64,000 nt of DNA. Source: Vibrio palustris (GTDB taxonomy: Bacteria > Pseudomonadota > Gammaproteobacteria > Enterobacterales > Vibrionaceae). Positions 36,811 through 46,487 of the stretch are shown in pieces. The stretch spans positions 2,108,001-2,172,000 of the forward strand of contig NZ_AP024887.1 in assembly GCF_024346995.1 (NCBI RefSeq), written 5' to 3'. Below the pieces are notes generated by a model. The model saw nothing but the letters and a program-made list of their open reading frames with translations, did no database searches and was not told the origin of the DNA. Position 1 is the stretch's first letter; the number at the start of each line of letters is the position of its first letter. The translations under genes and the position numbers were made by a program.

Positions 36811-39108
36811 CTACTTAGTACTAGAACCTATGATGAGATATATAGAATCGAAATTCTGCTCTGTCCGTCCATAACCGAACATTATCGGTCCGATGGGAGA
36901 ATCAACACCAGCAAATACAGAACCCGCTGCATATAACGGAGCCGAACTCAGATCTTCATCAGGGTTTGACCACACGCCGCCATATTCAAGCGATGCCCCC
37001 AAGTAAACTGGCGATGTAAACAAACCAAAATCATTATCAAACCAACGGTAACGATAAGTGACACTGGTAAACGCTTTGTTTTGCCCGATGAGACTATTGC
37101 GTGGTACGCCCGATAAATTTAAAAAACCACCAATGGTTTTTGGATCAATTGGGGTGGATGTATTTTTACTTCTCACCTCACCATAATCGACATTGGCAAC
37201 TAGGGTGTGCCTGTCAAAACTGTGAGCGTAAATCAGCTTCGCCGACAACTCACTGACAGTATCAGAACTATTTTCAACAAAGCCGCGATCCGCATTATAA
37301 ATATCATCGTGCGAGATCAAATATTCAAGATTTAGATAGGCGCCTTGACTTGGCAGCGCGTAACTATCTAGCGTATCAATACGATAGTTAAAAAAGGCGC
37401 CTGAACGGCGAAAACGGGCGTTACCATATTGGGGTAATGTCGCATACTCGGTTTTCCCCTGATTAAAGCGCAAGCCGAGTTTAAACTCTCGCCACAATCG
37501 ATGTTGATAACCAATGGCCAATTCTTCTTGCCATTCAGAGTATTTCATCGACATATAATTTTTCGTCGCTTCCAACGACGTATCATCGAAACCGGTTAAT
37601 GGCGCGTTGCGCTTATCAACACTGTATTTAGCTGATGCCGTATAAAAAAGTTTCTGACCTTCAAATATCGGTGAATAATATTGTGCTTCGAGTAACTTAT
37701 CTGTGCCCATATTCACGTTCAGAGTTAATTCTGCACCGCGATCGTTCATATCAGTAAAGTTCACCGACATTCCGAGCGAATATTGGCTATCAGAATCAAA
37801 GTCGTCTTCCATGAACACTCGGAAGTTCGTGTAGTTAGGCCCCCAAGACTTTTCTTCGACTTTAATAATTAAGTTATTATCCCCTTTGGAATCATCAAAG
37901 TGATAACTTACGCGCTCAAAGCGATCTAAGACATAAAGGTTTTCAACGCTCTCTTCGATTTTTGGCGTTGGGATTACCTGCCCTGCCTCCAAGTCTAAGC
38001 GGTTAAGTAATAATTTATCACTATAATGTGACTGATTATCCAATGTGATTCTGTCGACTTGATGAGCATCACCATATTTTAATTGGCTACGCTTATGCGC
38101 TTTCTTTTGCAGGTACTCGCGGTATTTAGCTGCGCTTAACTCATAAGGTGCAAAGCTCTCTTTTTGCTCCATGACGGCTTGATAGCCTTTTTTAAAGGCT
38201 TCTGGAATTTTATCAAACGCCGTCGTCTCCATATCGCCAACGGCTGGCTGGAGTAAAATATCTTTATCGGTGAGCTTTTGTTGTTGCAACTGAGTACTGC
38301 GACGCACCAAATAATTAGACAATTGGTCGGCAATAGATAAAAAGCCCGTGAAGGAGTCTTGATTCATATAATCGGTACTAATGTCGACGGCAATGATACG
38401 ATCCGCTCCCATAGAGCGAGCCACATCAACGGGCATGTTATTCGTAACCCCACCATCAACCAACCAATGATCGTCAAGTTTATAAGGCGGCAAAGCCCCA
38501 GGTACAGACATACTCGCCATCATGGCATCGGCTAAATACCCATGGTCTAAAACAAAGGGTTTGAGTTTGATAATATCTGTCGCCACGGCACGATAAGGAA
38601 TCACCAAATCATCAAACGAAGCAAGTGGTAAAAGGTTATGAGTGCTATATCGTAATATACGTAACATATTTTGACCTTGTACCACGCCTTTAGGCGCGCG
38701 GATATCATTCCAACTGACCCCTAAATCCGTAGTCAGTTGATAACGGTCTTCATATTCTTTATCTCGCACACGCCGCTGCTCACGACTGACACGATCTCGG
38801 TAGCCTTTATACCAGTCAATATGGTTAACCAGCCCCTCAATTTCACCCCCACTCATTCCTGTCGCATACAAGCCGGCGACATAGGCTCCCATGCTTGTTC
38901 CGGTAATCATATCCACGGGGACGTGCAAATCTTCTAACGCTTTTAATACACCGACATGGGCGGCGCCTTTGGCGCCACCGCCTGCGAGGACCACAGCAAT
39001 TTTAGGTCGATTATCATTGGATTGCGGTGTTACTGCTTCTTTGGCATGTGCAGTCAACGTCGGCACAATAACAAGTATTATTGTCCATAGGCTATACCAT
39101 CGCTTCAC
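36811..39108 (-). CDS. Patatin-like phospholipase fused to an Omp85-type barrel (PlpD-like type Vd autotransporter)
   Basis: 765 residues. A signal peptide (about 1-22, ending AHA/KEA) is followed by a patatin domain with the oxyanion loop GGGAKG (43-48), the nucleophile serine S72 in GTSMG and the dyad aspartate D218 in DGGV. This is the complete catalytic set. Near 345-430 a single POTRA-like module follows (ITLDNQSHYSDKLLLNRLDLEAGQVI ... NLYVLDRFERVSYHF), then a barrel of about 16 strands to the end. This layout is that of PlpD of Pseudomonas, where the lipase is exposed at the surface or released. The last residues (IYLIIGSSTK) lack the usual C-terminal aromatic. It lies between acnB and mrcB and looks monocistronic. 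Confidence 0.9.
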   Translation of the reverse strand: MKRWYSLWTIILVIVPTLTAHAKEAVTPQSNDNRPKIAVVLAGGGAKGAAHVGVLKALEDLHVPVDMITGTSMGAYVAGLYATGMSGGEIEGLVNHIDWYKGYRDRVSREQRRVRDKEYEDRYQLTTDLGVSWNDIRAPKGVVQGQNMLRILRYSTHNLLPLASFDDLVIPYRAVATDIIKLKPFVLDHGYLADAMMASMSVPGALPPYKLDDHWLVDGGVTNNMPVDVARSMGADRIIAVDISTDYMNQDSFTGFLSIADQLSNYLVRRSTQLQQQKLTDKDILLQPAVGDMETTAFDKIPEAFKKGYQAVMEQKESFAPYELSAAKYREYLQKKAHKRSQLKYGDAHQVDRITLDNQSHYSDKLLLNRLDLEAGQVIPTPKIEESVENLYVLDRFERVSYHFDDSKGDNNLIIKVEEKSWGPNYTNFRVFMEDDFDSDSQYSLGMSVNFTDMNDRGAELTLNVNMGTDKLLEAQYYSPIFEGQKLFYTASAKYSVDKRNAPLTGFDDTSLEATKNYMSMKYSEWQEELAIGYQHRLWREFKLGLRFNQGKTEYATLPQYGNARFRRSGAFFNYRIDTLDSYALPSQGAYLNLEYLISHDDIYNADRGFVENSSDTVSELSAKLIYAHSFDRHTLVANVDYGEVRSKNTSTPIDPKTIGGFLNLSGVPRNSLIGQNKAFTSVTYRYRWFDNDFGLFTSPVYLGASLEYGGVWSNPDEDLSSAPLYAAGSVFAGVDSPIGPIMFGYGRTEQNFDSIYLIIGSSTK

Positions 39109-39155
39109 TCAGTCCTCACTATTTTTATTATCATTATTATTTATGAATCAAAGCT

Positions 39156-41492
39156 CTACCATTGAAAAAGCTTTTTAAGCCAGCCTGTTGAATCATGATC
39201 ACATTTTGATTTCCATTGATCATTTTCATCCCAAACAGGTAACTTGAATTTACTATCACAATCGACAATCAATTTACCATCGCGAGATTTCTCAAAACCA
39301 ACAGTACGAATCCCTTCCGGCCAAGGTAAAATCAGTTTTTGTGGAATACGGCGAGAAAGATAATTTGCATAAACACGCAATGCACCACTCGCTCCTGTTA
39401 AATAGGTAGAATGGTTATCATCACGTCCCACCCATACGGTGGTCACTTCACGTCCATCCACACCAACAAACCAACTGTCGCGAGTATTGCTACTTGTCCC
39501 GGTTTTCCCCGCCAAAGCAGCCCAAGAAAATTGATGTTGTAGGTAACGCCCGGTTCCTTCTAAGACGCCGCGTTTCATAGCATAAGTAGTTAACCATGCC
39601 GCTTGCTGAGGCACCGCTTGTGACACTTTAGGGATCGATTCATACAACACATTACCCTTAACATCCAACACCGAGCGTAACGCTGATAGTTTAGCCTTAC
39701 GTCCGGAGTTAGTGATGGTCTGATACATTTGTGCTACTTGAAATGGCGTTAATGTAAATGAGCCTAAAAACATCGATGGTACTGGGCGTATTTCTTTATG
39801 CGGAACGCCTAACTTCACTAGCGTGTCCACAACATTATCAATCCCTAACTGCATTCCTAACGCAACGGTGGGTACGTTCAACGATTTCGCTAAAGAGAGA
39901 TATAACGGAACATTACCACGATACGTACGTTCAAAATTACGAGGACTCCACACGCTCCCCTCATCACCTTTTAAGGTGATTGGTTTATCTTCTAACGTCG
40001 TCGCCAAATTGTATTTCTCTGGTTCGGCAAGAGCCGTTAAATATACGCCACCTTTAGCAAGCGAACCAATTTGTCGGCTTGCATTTAACGCACGGTTAAA
40101 TCCATCATAACCAACACGTTTGCCACCAACCATAGCACGAATTTCACCCGTTTTACGATCGACGGCTACCGCGGCCGCTTCCAGTTTATCGCCGCTGCGC
40201 TTCGATAATTTGGGCACCTTTTCTGATATCGCACGCTCTAAATCCACTTGAGATACCGGATCGAGTGACGTAAAGACACGAATACCGGTTTCTTTTTTAT
40301 ACGCATTCCCAACTTTGTTACGTAATTCTCGTGATAACTGTTCAAAATAGGCAGGCTGTCGGCTCGCAATATGTGGATGTTTTTGAACATCTAAAGAGCG
40401 AGATACGGCTTCTTCATACTGATGAGCAGATAAAATATTACGCTCCATCATCAGTTTCAATACAAGATCTCGCCTCTCACGGGCACGCTCGGGATATCGA
40501 ATAGGATTATAATAAGAAGGACCTTTTACCATCCCAACTAATAATGCCAACTGATCGATACGCAATTCTTGTAGCGGCTGACCAAAATACAAACGTGATG
40601 CTAAACCAAAGCCATGCACCGCTTCTCGGCCATTTTGCCCCATGTACACTTCGTTCATATACGCTTGTAAAATTCGATCTTTGCTATAGCGATAATCAAT
40701 AATGAGTGCCATATAAGCTTCACGCAATTTACGCCATAAAGTACGGTGACTAGATAAGAATATGTTTTTGGCCAATTGCTGCGTTAAGGTACTCCCGCCT
40801 TGTACGGTATGACCGGCGCGCACATTCGCCACTAATGCCCGTAAAATAGCGAGCGGGGCAATACCATCATGCTTATAGAAATTACGGTCTTCGGTGGTTA
40901 ACAGTGCATCAACCATTAATTCTGGAAATTGATCGCGGCGCAAAAATAAGCGAGTTTCTGTCGTATTTTTTTCTAGCATTCCCAACATCTTAGGATCTAG
41001 ACGCAAATAACCCAACTCACCGCGCTTTTCTCGTGATTGAATATGGGTCAAACCACTATCATTAAAGGTCAGCATGACATGACGGCTAGGCTCCGGGCCA
41101 TCGGAAAATTCAAATGGACGACGAATTAATTCAATACGAGTAGAAGAAGCTGAATACTCCCCAGGGTAACGAGGATGACGAACTTTACGATACTTTAATA
41201 CGTCCAACTCATTTCGGACTTCTTTTAAACTAATATTCATTCCCGGCTCTAGAGTCAGAATACGTGCGTAGACCACGGTCGGAATTTGAAAAAGTTGGCC
41301 GCTGAATTTTTGCTTCACCACACTATTTAAGTACACCCCCGCAACAAATAATATGGCAGCCATTGCAAGCGAAAATTTCCATGCAAAGCCCCACAGCCTT
41401 TTACGTCGCGAAGGCTTAGCTGAAGAAGTCGCTGGAGACGAAGCCGGTGCAGTTTTTTTTGTATTTTTTTTCGGTGTCGGTTTCTTAGTCAT
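39156..41492 (-). CDS. mrcB: Penicillin-binding protein 1B
   Basis: 778 residues. A lysine/proline-rich cytoplasmic tail precedes a transmembrane helix (about 33-55). The UB2H-like segment (about 70-150) is the LpoB docking domain. The GT51 glycosyltransferase has LLTTEDRNFYKHDGI, GGSTLTQQLAKNIFLS and NEVYMGQ. The transpeptidase has SLAK (in RQIGSLAKGG), SLN (in LAKSLNVPT) and KTG (in AGKTGTSSNTRDSW). It polymerises and cross-links peptidoglycan. It shares an ATGA overlap with hrpB upstream. Confidence 0.97.
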   Translation of the reverse strand: MTKKPTPKKNTKKTAPASSPATSSAKPSRRKRLWGFAWKFSLAMAAILFVAGVYLNSVVKQKFSGQLFQIPTVVYARILTLEPGMNISLKEVRNELDVLKYRKVRHPRYPGEYSASSTRIELIRRPFEFSDGPEPSRHVMLTFNDSGLTHIQSREKRGELGYLRLDPKMLGMLEKNTTETRLFLRRDQFPELMVDALLTTEDRNFYKHDGIAPLAILRALVANVRAGHTVQGGSTLTQQLAKNIFLSSHRTLWRKLREAYMALIIDYRYSKDRILQAYMNEVYMGQNGREAVHGFGLASRLYFGQPLQELRIDQLALLVGMVKGPSYYNPIRYPERARERRDLVLKLMMERNILSAHQYEEAVSRSLDVQKHPHIASRQPAYFEQLSRELRNKVGNAYKKETGIRVFTSLDPVSQVDLERAISEKVPKLSKRSGDKLEAAAVAVDRKTGEIRAMVGGKRVGYDGFNRALNASRQIGSLAKGGVYLTALAEPEKYNLATTLEDKPITLKGDEGSVWSPRNFERTYRGNVPLYLSLAKSLNVPTVALGMQLGIDNVVDTLVKLGVPHKEIRPVPSMFLGSFTLTPFQVAQMYQTITNSGRKAKLSALRSVLDVKGNVLYESIPKVSQAVPQQAAWLTTYAMKRGVLEGTGRYLQHQFSWAALAGKTGTSSNTRDSWFVGVDGREVTTVWVGRDDNHSTYLTGASGALRVYANYLSRRIPQKLILPWPEGIRTVGFEKSRDGKLIVDCDSKFKLPVWDENDQWKSKCDHDSTGWLKKLFQW

Positions 41493-43954
41493 GAATTCAA
41501 TTGTCGTTTAGTTTTCGTGGTTGCCACATGATGAGCGGGATCATCTGGCCATACATGCTTGGGATAGCGTCCCTTCATTTCTTTTTGTACTTCGCGATAG
41601 GAACCTTGCCAAAATCCAGCGAGATCCTGAGTTATCTGTATAGGCCTTAATGCTGGAGAGAGTAACTCCAACACCACAATTTGTGTGCCTTGAGCAATGA
41701 CAGGCGAGGCTTGCTCTCCAAACACTTCTTGGATACGCACCGACAGTATAGGTGGCTTACCTTCTTGGTAGCGAATAGGATGTCGATGACCTGTTGGCAT
41801 CGTATGCTCAGGCGGTAACCAAGTATTCAAAGACTGATTCAAAGGCCAACCTAGACGAGCATGTAACGCATCGAAGACACACACGTTTTTTAATTGATTC
41901 GCACTATGTATTCCCACTAAATAAGGCGCTAACCATTGGTCAAGTTCCGCCAACAGTGCCGCGTCATTCATGCCCGGCCAAGCTTCATGTGGTAGCCATT
42001 CAATTGCACAGCGGACCCGATTTAACCACGCTATAGAACGCTTATCCCACTTTAATACACTCAGCCCCTGGCGTGCGACATAATTAAGCAAAGCTTGCGT
42101 CATTTTTTCTGCCCCAGGTGCTGGCAAAGGTTGACGAGCAACAATCAGTTTTCCTAAACGAGTTTGCTGCTCAGCGAACAGTTTACCGCGCTGTTCATCC
42201 CAATCAACATTTTCTACTGTCGTGAACATGTCTAAGTAATGAGCGTGTAAATCCGCGATAGATAAGCGTAGCGCACTCACAATACGACTATAATGAGGTA
42301 AACGCACGACATCCAAGGCCACTAAATAGGCTTCACTGGCTAAAGACTCGGTATCAGCAAGTTGGGCGCCATGCCCATTACTTAATAAAAAGCGCCCGTT
42401 TTTCTGACCTCGAGATTGGGCAATACGATCTGGAAAGGCCAAGCACGCGGCTACCGATAACACATCAGGCTGAATAGATTTCAAGCTAAAACTGCTACCC
42501 AGCAATTGCGACAACTGCTGAGAGCGCGTATTTAATCGAGATTGTTTATTGTGCTTTCCTTCCTGCCAACGCTGTAAGCTATCACAGATATCGAGCGTAT
42601 TTTTTTCTGGCTCTTCCAATAAAGTCGCCAACGCAATCGCGGCACTATTTAATGCTGTCGCCTGCGTTTTGAGTAGCATCGCCGCTATGCGTGGTTCGAT
42701 ACCTAATGTCTGGGTTTTATATCCCATTGCCGTTAACTGGTAGGAGCTTGTCATCAACCCTAAGCGATACAATAAGTCTCTGCCTTGCTCATATGCCGCT
42801 GGCGGGGGACTATCGACCCAAGATAATTGATTAGGATCCGTTGCGCCCCACTGGGCAACATCTAACGCTAATGTACTGAGATCACTTTGTAATATCGCCG
42901 GAATTGGCATTGCAGGTTGTTGCTGATAGTGGCTTTCACTATATAAGCGTACGCAGAGACCAGCAGTGAGACGTCCCGCTCGCCCAGCCCGTTGCTCGGC
43001 TGACGATTGCGCAATACTCACCTCATCTAAACGGGTAATACCGGTTTTCAAATCAAAGCGCGCTATTTTTTCTAACCCACTATCGACCACCATCGTAATG
43101 CCTTCAATGGTCAGTGAGGTTTCCGCGATATTCGTTGCCAAAACAATTTTACGACGCTCACCCGCAGCGGGCGCAATGGCTTTTTGTTGATCGGATAACG
43201 CCAGTTGTCCATATAAAGGGCACACATCAATATTACTAGTTAATCGCTCTTCGAGTAACGTCTGCAGAGACCGAATCGCACCTACTCCGGGTAAAAACGC
43301 GAGTAAAGAGCCTTCTTGATGTTGCATCAAATGATCAATTTTATTTGCCATCACGACCAATAAACGCTCATTAGGCTTTAACGGACGATAAGAGACTTCA
43401 ACCGGAAATTGCCGCCCTTGTGATTCAATATAAGCAGCATCAGGTAATACTCCCTGCAATGCGTCTTGCTCAAGTGTCGCTGACATTACGACAATTTTAA
43501 GATCGTCACGAAACACAGCTTGAGACTCGAGACTAAAGGCCAACGCCGTATCCGCAGGTAAACTGCGTTCGTGAAATTCATCAAATATCAGACACTCGAT
43601 CCCCATTAATTCGGGATCATTTTGCAACATTCGGCTCATCACGCCTTCAGTGACAATTTCTAATTGCGTATTCGCTCCAACTTTTTGCTCTCCGCGCATT
43701 CTATAACCAATACTCTCGCCCACTTTTTCATTAAGCTGCATGGCCAAATAGTGAGCGAGGTTACGCACCGCTAACCTGCGCGGTTCCAACATAATGATCT
43801 TACCGCTAAATGTGCCAGATTGGAGTAAAGCTAGGGGAAACTGCGTCGACTTACCCGCACCGGGAGGCGCTTTTAAAATAATTTGAGATGACTGAGATAA
43901 GGCGGTCAGCAACTGAGGTAACACCTCCATAATCGGCAACTGTGACAAGTCCAA
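41489..43954 (-). CDS. hrpB: ATP-dependent RNA helicase HrpB
   Basis: 821 residues of the DEAH/RHA family. Walker A is APPGAGKST near residue 35, the DEAH-like box reads DEFHERSL, followed by MSATL and QRAGRAGRLTAGLC. The C-terminal HrpB-specific domain ends in EMKGRYPKHVWPDDP. Its cellular role is poorly known. The gene overlaps mrcB by four bases, as is common in enterobacteria and vibrios, and diverges from sfsA. Confidence 0.96.
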   Translation of the reverse strand: MDLSQLPIMEVLPQLLTALSQSSQIILKAPPGAGKSTQFPLALLQSGTFSGKIIMLEPRRLAVRNLAHYLAMQLNEKVGESIGYRMRGEQKVGANTQLEIVTEGVMSRMLQNDPELMGIECLIFDEFHERSLPADTALAFSLESQAVFRDDLKIVVMSATLEQDALQGVLPDAAYIESQGRQFPVEVSYRPLKPNERLLVVMANKIDHLMQHQEGSLLAFLPGVGAIRSLQTLLEERLTSNIDVCPLYGQLALSDQQKAIAPAAGERRKIVLATNIAETSLTIEGITMVVDSGLEKIARFDLKTGITRLDEVSIAQSSAEQRAGRAGRLTAGLCVRLYSESHYQQQPAMPIPAILQSDLSTLALDVAQWGATDPNQLSWVDSPPPAAYEQGRDLLYRLGLMTSSYQLTAMGYKTQTLGIEPRIAAMLLKTQATALNSAAIALATLLEEPEKNTLDICDSLQRWQEGKHNKQSRLNTRSQQLSQLLGSSFSLKSIQPDVLSVAACLAFPDRIAQSRGQKNGRFLLSNGHGAQLADTESLASEAYLVALDVVRLPHYSRIVSALRLSIADLHAHYLDMFTTVENVDWDEQRGKLFAEQQTRLGKLIVARQPLPAPGAEKMTQALLNYVARQGLSVLKWDKRSIAWLNRVRCAIEWLPHEAWPGMNDAALLAELDQWLAPYLVGIHSANQLKNVCVFDALHARLGWPLNQSLNTWLPPEHTMPTGHRHPIRYQEGKPPILSVRIQEVFGEQASPVIAQGTQIVVLELLSPALRPIQITQDLAGFWQGSYREVQKEMKGRYPKHVWPDDPAHHVATTKTKRQLNS

Positions 43955-44022
43955 CTCCTTATGATTAAATACTCAGACTATTGTACAGAAAAACAGTATA
44001 AATACAGCCACTGGACCGAATT

Positions 44023-44781
44023 ATGCAATTCTCGCCACCATTACAACGTGCCACATTGATTCAACGTTATAAGCGTTTTCTTGCGGATGTGACCACCGAA
44101 GATAACCAATCCATTACCATGCATTGCGCCAATACAGGAGCCATGACGGGGTGTGCCGAACCTGGTTCAACGGTGTGGTATTCCACTTCCGATAACCCCA
44201 AGCGTAAATACCCACATAGTTGGCAGATAACAGAAACACCTGCAGGCCATCATATTGCGGTAAATACTAGCCTTGCCAATCACCTTGCTGTCGAGGCCAT
44301 CAATAACGGAACCATTAAGGAACTTCAAACCTACGAAACGTTGAAGACAGAAGTACGTTACGGACAGGAAAACAGTCGTATCGACATATTATTAACCGAT
44401 ACAAACCAAGCAAACTGCTATGTTGAAGTCAAAAGTGTTACCTTGCTTGACGAAAATAATTTGGCAAACTCCACGAAAAACGCCACTATAGGCCAAGGTT
44501 TTTTCCCCGATAGCGTGACAACGCGGGGACAAAAACATCTACGTGAACTCATGGAAATGTCGAAAAGTGGGAGCAGAGCAGTACTTTTGTATGTTGTTTT
44601 GCATTCAGGGATTGAAAAAGTCTCTCCTGCGCTCCATATAGACGCGGATTATTCACAATTATTATTCATGGCACTAGAAGCTGGTGTTGAGGTGCTTTGT
44701 TACAAAGCAGCATTCTGTAAAGATGAAATCACATTGGTTTCTCCGATAGAATTCATACCTCATATACCAAAAACTTGTTGA
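44023..44781 (+). CDS. sfsA: DNA/RNA nuclease SfsA
   Basis: 252 residues. Conserved segments include [56 protein letters not shown] and [16 protein letters not shown]. These contain the acidic residues and lysine of a PD-(D/E)xK-type nuclease core. Named for sugar-fermentation stimulation in E. coli, its physiological role is unclear. sfsA-dksA is a conserved neighbour pair. Confidence 0.95.
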   Translation: MQFSPPLQRATLIQRYKRFLADVTTEDNQSITMHCANTGAMTGCAEPGSTVWYSTSDNPKRKYPHSWQITETPAGHHIAVNTSLANHLAVEAINNGTIKELQTYETLKTEVRYGQENSRIDILLTDTNQANCYVEVKSVTLLDENNLANSTKNATIGQGFFPDSVTTRGQKHLRELMEMSKSGSRAVLLYVVLHSGIEKVSPALHIDADYSQLLFMALEAGVEVLCYKAAFCKDEITLVSPIEFIPHIPKTC

Positions 44782-44803
44782 TTGGTTCACACCTGCAACA
44801 ATT

Positions 44804-44832
44804 TTGACAATGAGTAATTGCTACTCTACCTT
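44804..44832 (+). promoter_or_regulatory. Candidate sigma-70 promoter of dksA
   Basis: A perfect TTGACA at 44804-44809 is followed after 17 bases by TACCTT at 44827-44832. The -10 matches poorly beyond the TA...T frame. It would give a leader of about 65 bases before dksA. Confidence 0.5.
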
Positions 44833-44904
44833 CTTTTTGCTATAGATACCCGCCTTAAATAATACTGCTTATGCAGTTGACTAGGTGTTAGTAGGAGATG
44901 CTGT

Positions 44905-45351
44905 ATGCTTGAGTCCAAAAAGAAAACGCTAGGCATCCTAGCCATTGCTGGTGTTGAGCCATACCAAGAAAAAGCAGGTGAAGAGTACATGTCACCTGAA
45001 CAATTGGCTCATTTTACAAAAATTCTTGAAGCTTGGCGTGATCAATTAAGAGCTGAAGTAAACCGCACTGTGCATCACATGCAGGATGAAGCCTCAAACT
45101 TCCCTGATCCTGTTGACCGTGCTTCACAGGAAGAAGAGTTTAGCCTAGAACTGCGTAACCGCGATCGCGAACGTCGTTTGATTAAAAAAATTGAAAAAAC
45201 ACTCGATAAAATCACTGAAGACGATTTTGGCTTCTGTGAATCATGTGGTGTAGAAATTGGCGTACGTCGTCTTGAAGCACGACCAACCGCAGATTTATGT
45301 ATTGACTGTAAAACACTTGCTGAGATAAAAGAAAAACAAATGTTAGGTTAA
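44905..45351 (+). CDS. dksA: RNA polymerase-binding transcription factor DksA
   Basis: 148 residues. A long coiled coil (about 35-110, including [26 protein letters not shown]) carries the DxxDxA tip as DPVDRAS, which enters the polymerase secondary channel. The zinc finger has four cysteines (CESCGVEIG ... CIDC). DksA acts with ppGpp in the stringent response. An AGGAG ribosome binding site precedes the ATG. The dksA-gluQ-pcnB-folK-panBC order is conserved in gammaproteobacteria. Confidence 0.98.
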   Translation: MLESKKKTLGILAIAGVEPYQEKAGEEYMSPEQLAHFTKILEAWRDQLRAEVNRTVHHMQDEASNFPDPVDRASQEEEFSLELRNRDRERRLIKKIEKTLDKITEDDFGFCESCGVEIGVRRLEARPTADLCIDCKTLAEIKEKQMLG

Positions 45352-45358
45352 TACCTGA

Positions 45359-45390
45359 GAGAAAATGGGAGCGAAATGCTCCCATTTCTC
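45359..45390 (+). terminator. Terminator of dksA
   Basis: GAGAAAATGGGAGC-type left arm and GCTCCCATTTCTC right arm form a long stem around GAAAT. It begins about 8 bases after the stop; there is only a short T-rich stretch, so read-through into gluQ is likely. Confidence 0.75.
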
Positions 45391-45504
45391 TTGCTGTATT
45401 GAGTCCGAGCTGTATTAAGTATCAGTGACCTAGCTTAGTGCTGCACCTTGGCCCTCATTGCGTTATAATAGGACTTAAATCGTATTTATCCCCCTGAAAA
45501 AGTT

Positions 45505-46374
45505 ATGAATTACGTTGGTCGCTTTGCTCCATCACCATCCGGTCTACTCCACTTTGGCTCTCTTATTGCCGCTCTCGGTAGTTATTTCCAAGCCAAGGCT
45601 CATGATGGACAATGGTTAATGCGTATTGAGGATCTCGATCCACCTAGAGAAATGCCTGGCGCGTCTACCGCTATCTTAAAAACATTAGAACAGTTCGGTC
45701 TTGAATGGGACGGTGCTGTGATGTATCAAAGTCAGCGTCATGAACATTATCAAGCACAAATCGATACTTGGCTTAATCGCCATCAAGCCTATTGCTGTCA
45801 ATGTACTCGCAAACAAATTAAAGCCGATGGTGGTTTCTATTTAGGGCACTGCCGACATAGCAAACTCTTACCTACTCCCGGTCTCTCTATTCGCTTATTT
45901 ATGCAGAATCCTGTAGAGTCGTTTACAGATTTACATCAGGGCAATATCACCATTCCTAGCGCGCTCGCCCACGAGGACTTTATTATTAAGCGTCGTGATG
46001 GCTACTTCGCCTATAACCTTGCCGTGGTTATCGACGATATTGAGCAAGGAGTGACAGAAGTCGTGCGAGGTGCCGATTTAATCGAACCAACCGGACGACA
46101 AATCAGCCTATATCAAACCTTAGGTCAAACACCGGTTAGCTACCTGCATTTGCCTTTGGCCATGGATGAAAATGGAAAAAAATTTTCCAAGCAAAATCAT
46201 GCTAAGCCGATTAAAACAACTCAAGCAAAACCGACATTAATGCGGGCTATGGAGTTTTTAGGTTTTGATTTGCCAAAAGATTTTCTCAGCAGCAGTATTG
46301 AAGATATGCTCCAGTGGGGCATCAAAAACTGGTGTATACAACAATTGCCAACAAAGAACCATATTATCGTATGA
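45505..46374 (+). CDS. gluQ: Glutamyl-Q tRNA(Asp) synthetase
   Basis: 289 residues, a truncated glutamyl-tRNA synthetase catalytic core without the anticodon-binding domain. It has GRFAPSPSGLLHFGSLIAALGSY (HIGH-like LHFGS), a zinc site CCQCTRK ... HC, and the KMSKS-like KKFSKQ. The protein glutamylates queuosine at position 34 of tRNA-Asp. It follows dksA as in E. coli. Confidence 0.96.
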   Translation: MNYVGRFAPSPSGLLHFGSLIAALGSYFQAKAHDGQWLMRIEDLDPPREMPGASTAILKTLEQFGLEWDGAVMYQSQRHEHYQAQIDTWLNRHQAYCCQCTRKQIKADGGFYLGHCRHSKLLPTPGLSIRLFMQNPVESFTDLHQGNITIPSALAHEDFIIKRRDGYFAYNLAVVIDDIEQGVTEVVRGADLIEPTGRQISLYQTLGQTPVSYLHLPLAMDENGKKFSKQNHAKPIKTTQAKPTLMRAMEFLGFDLPKDFLSSSIEDMLQWGIKNWCIQQLPTKNHIIV

Positions 46375-46487
46375 TTCTCAAATGGGATTGACTAGGCTAT
46401 TATTAGCCACAAATTCGCGCCGTTTCCGTCACAATGCATTTGAGTCAGAGACGTGAAATCCGCCCTATCAATCATTGCCGAATACAG

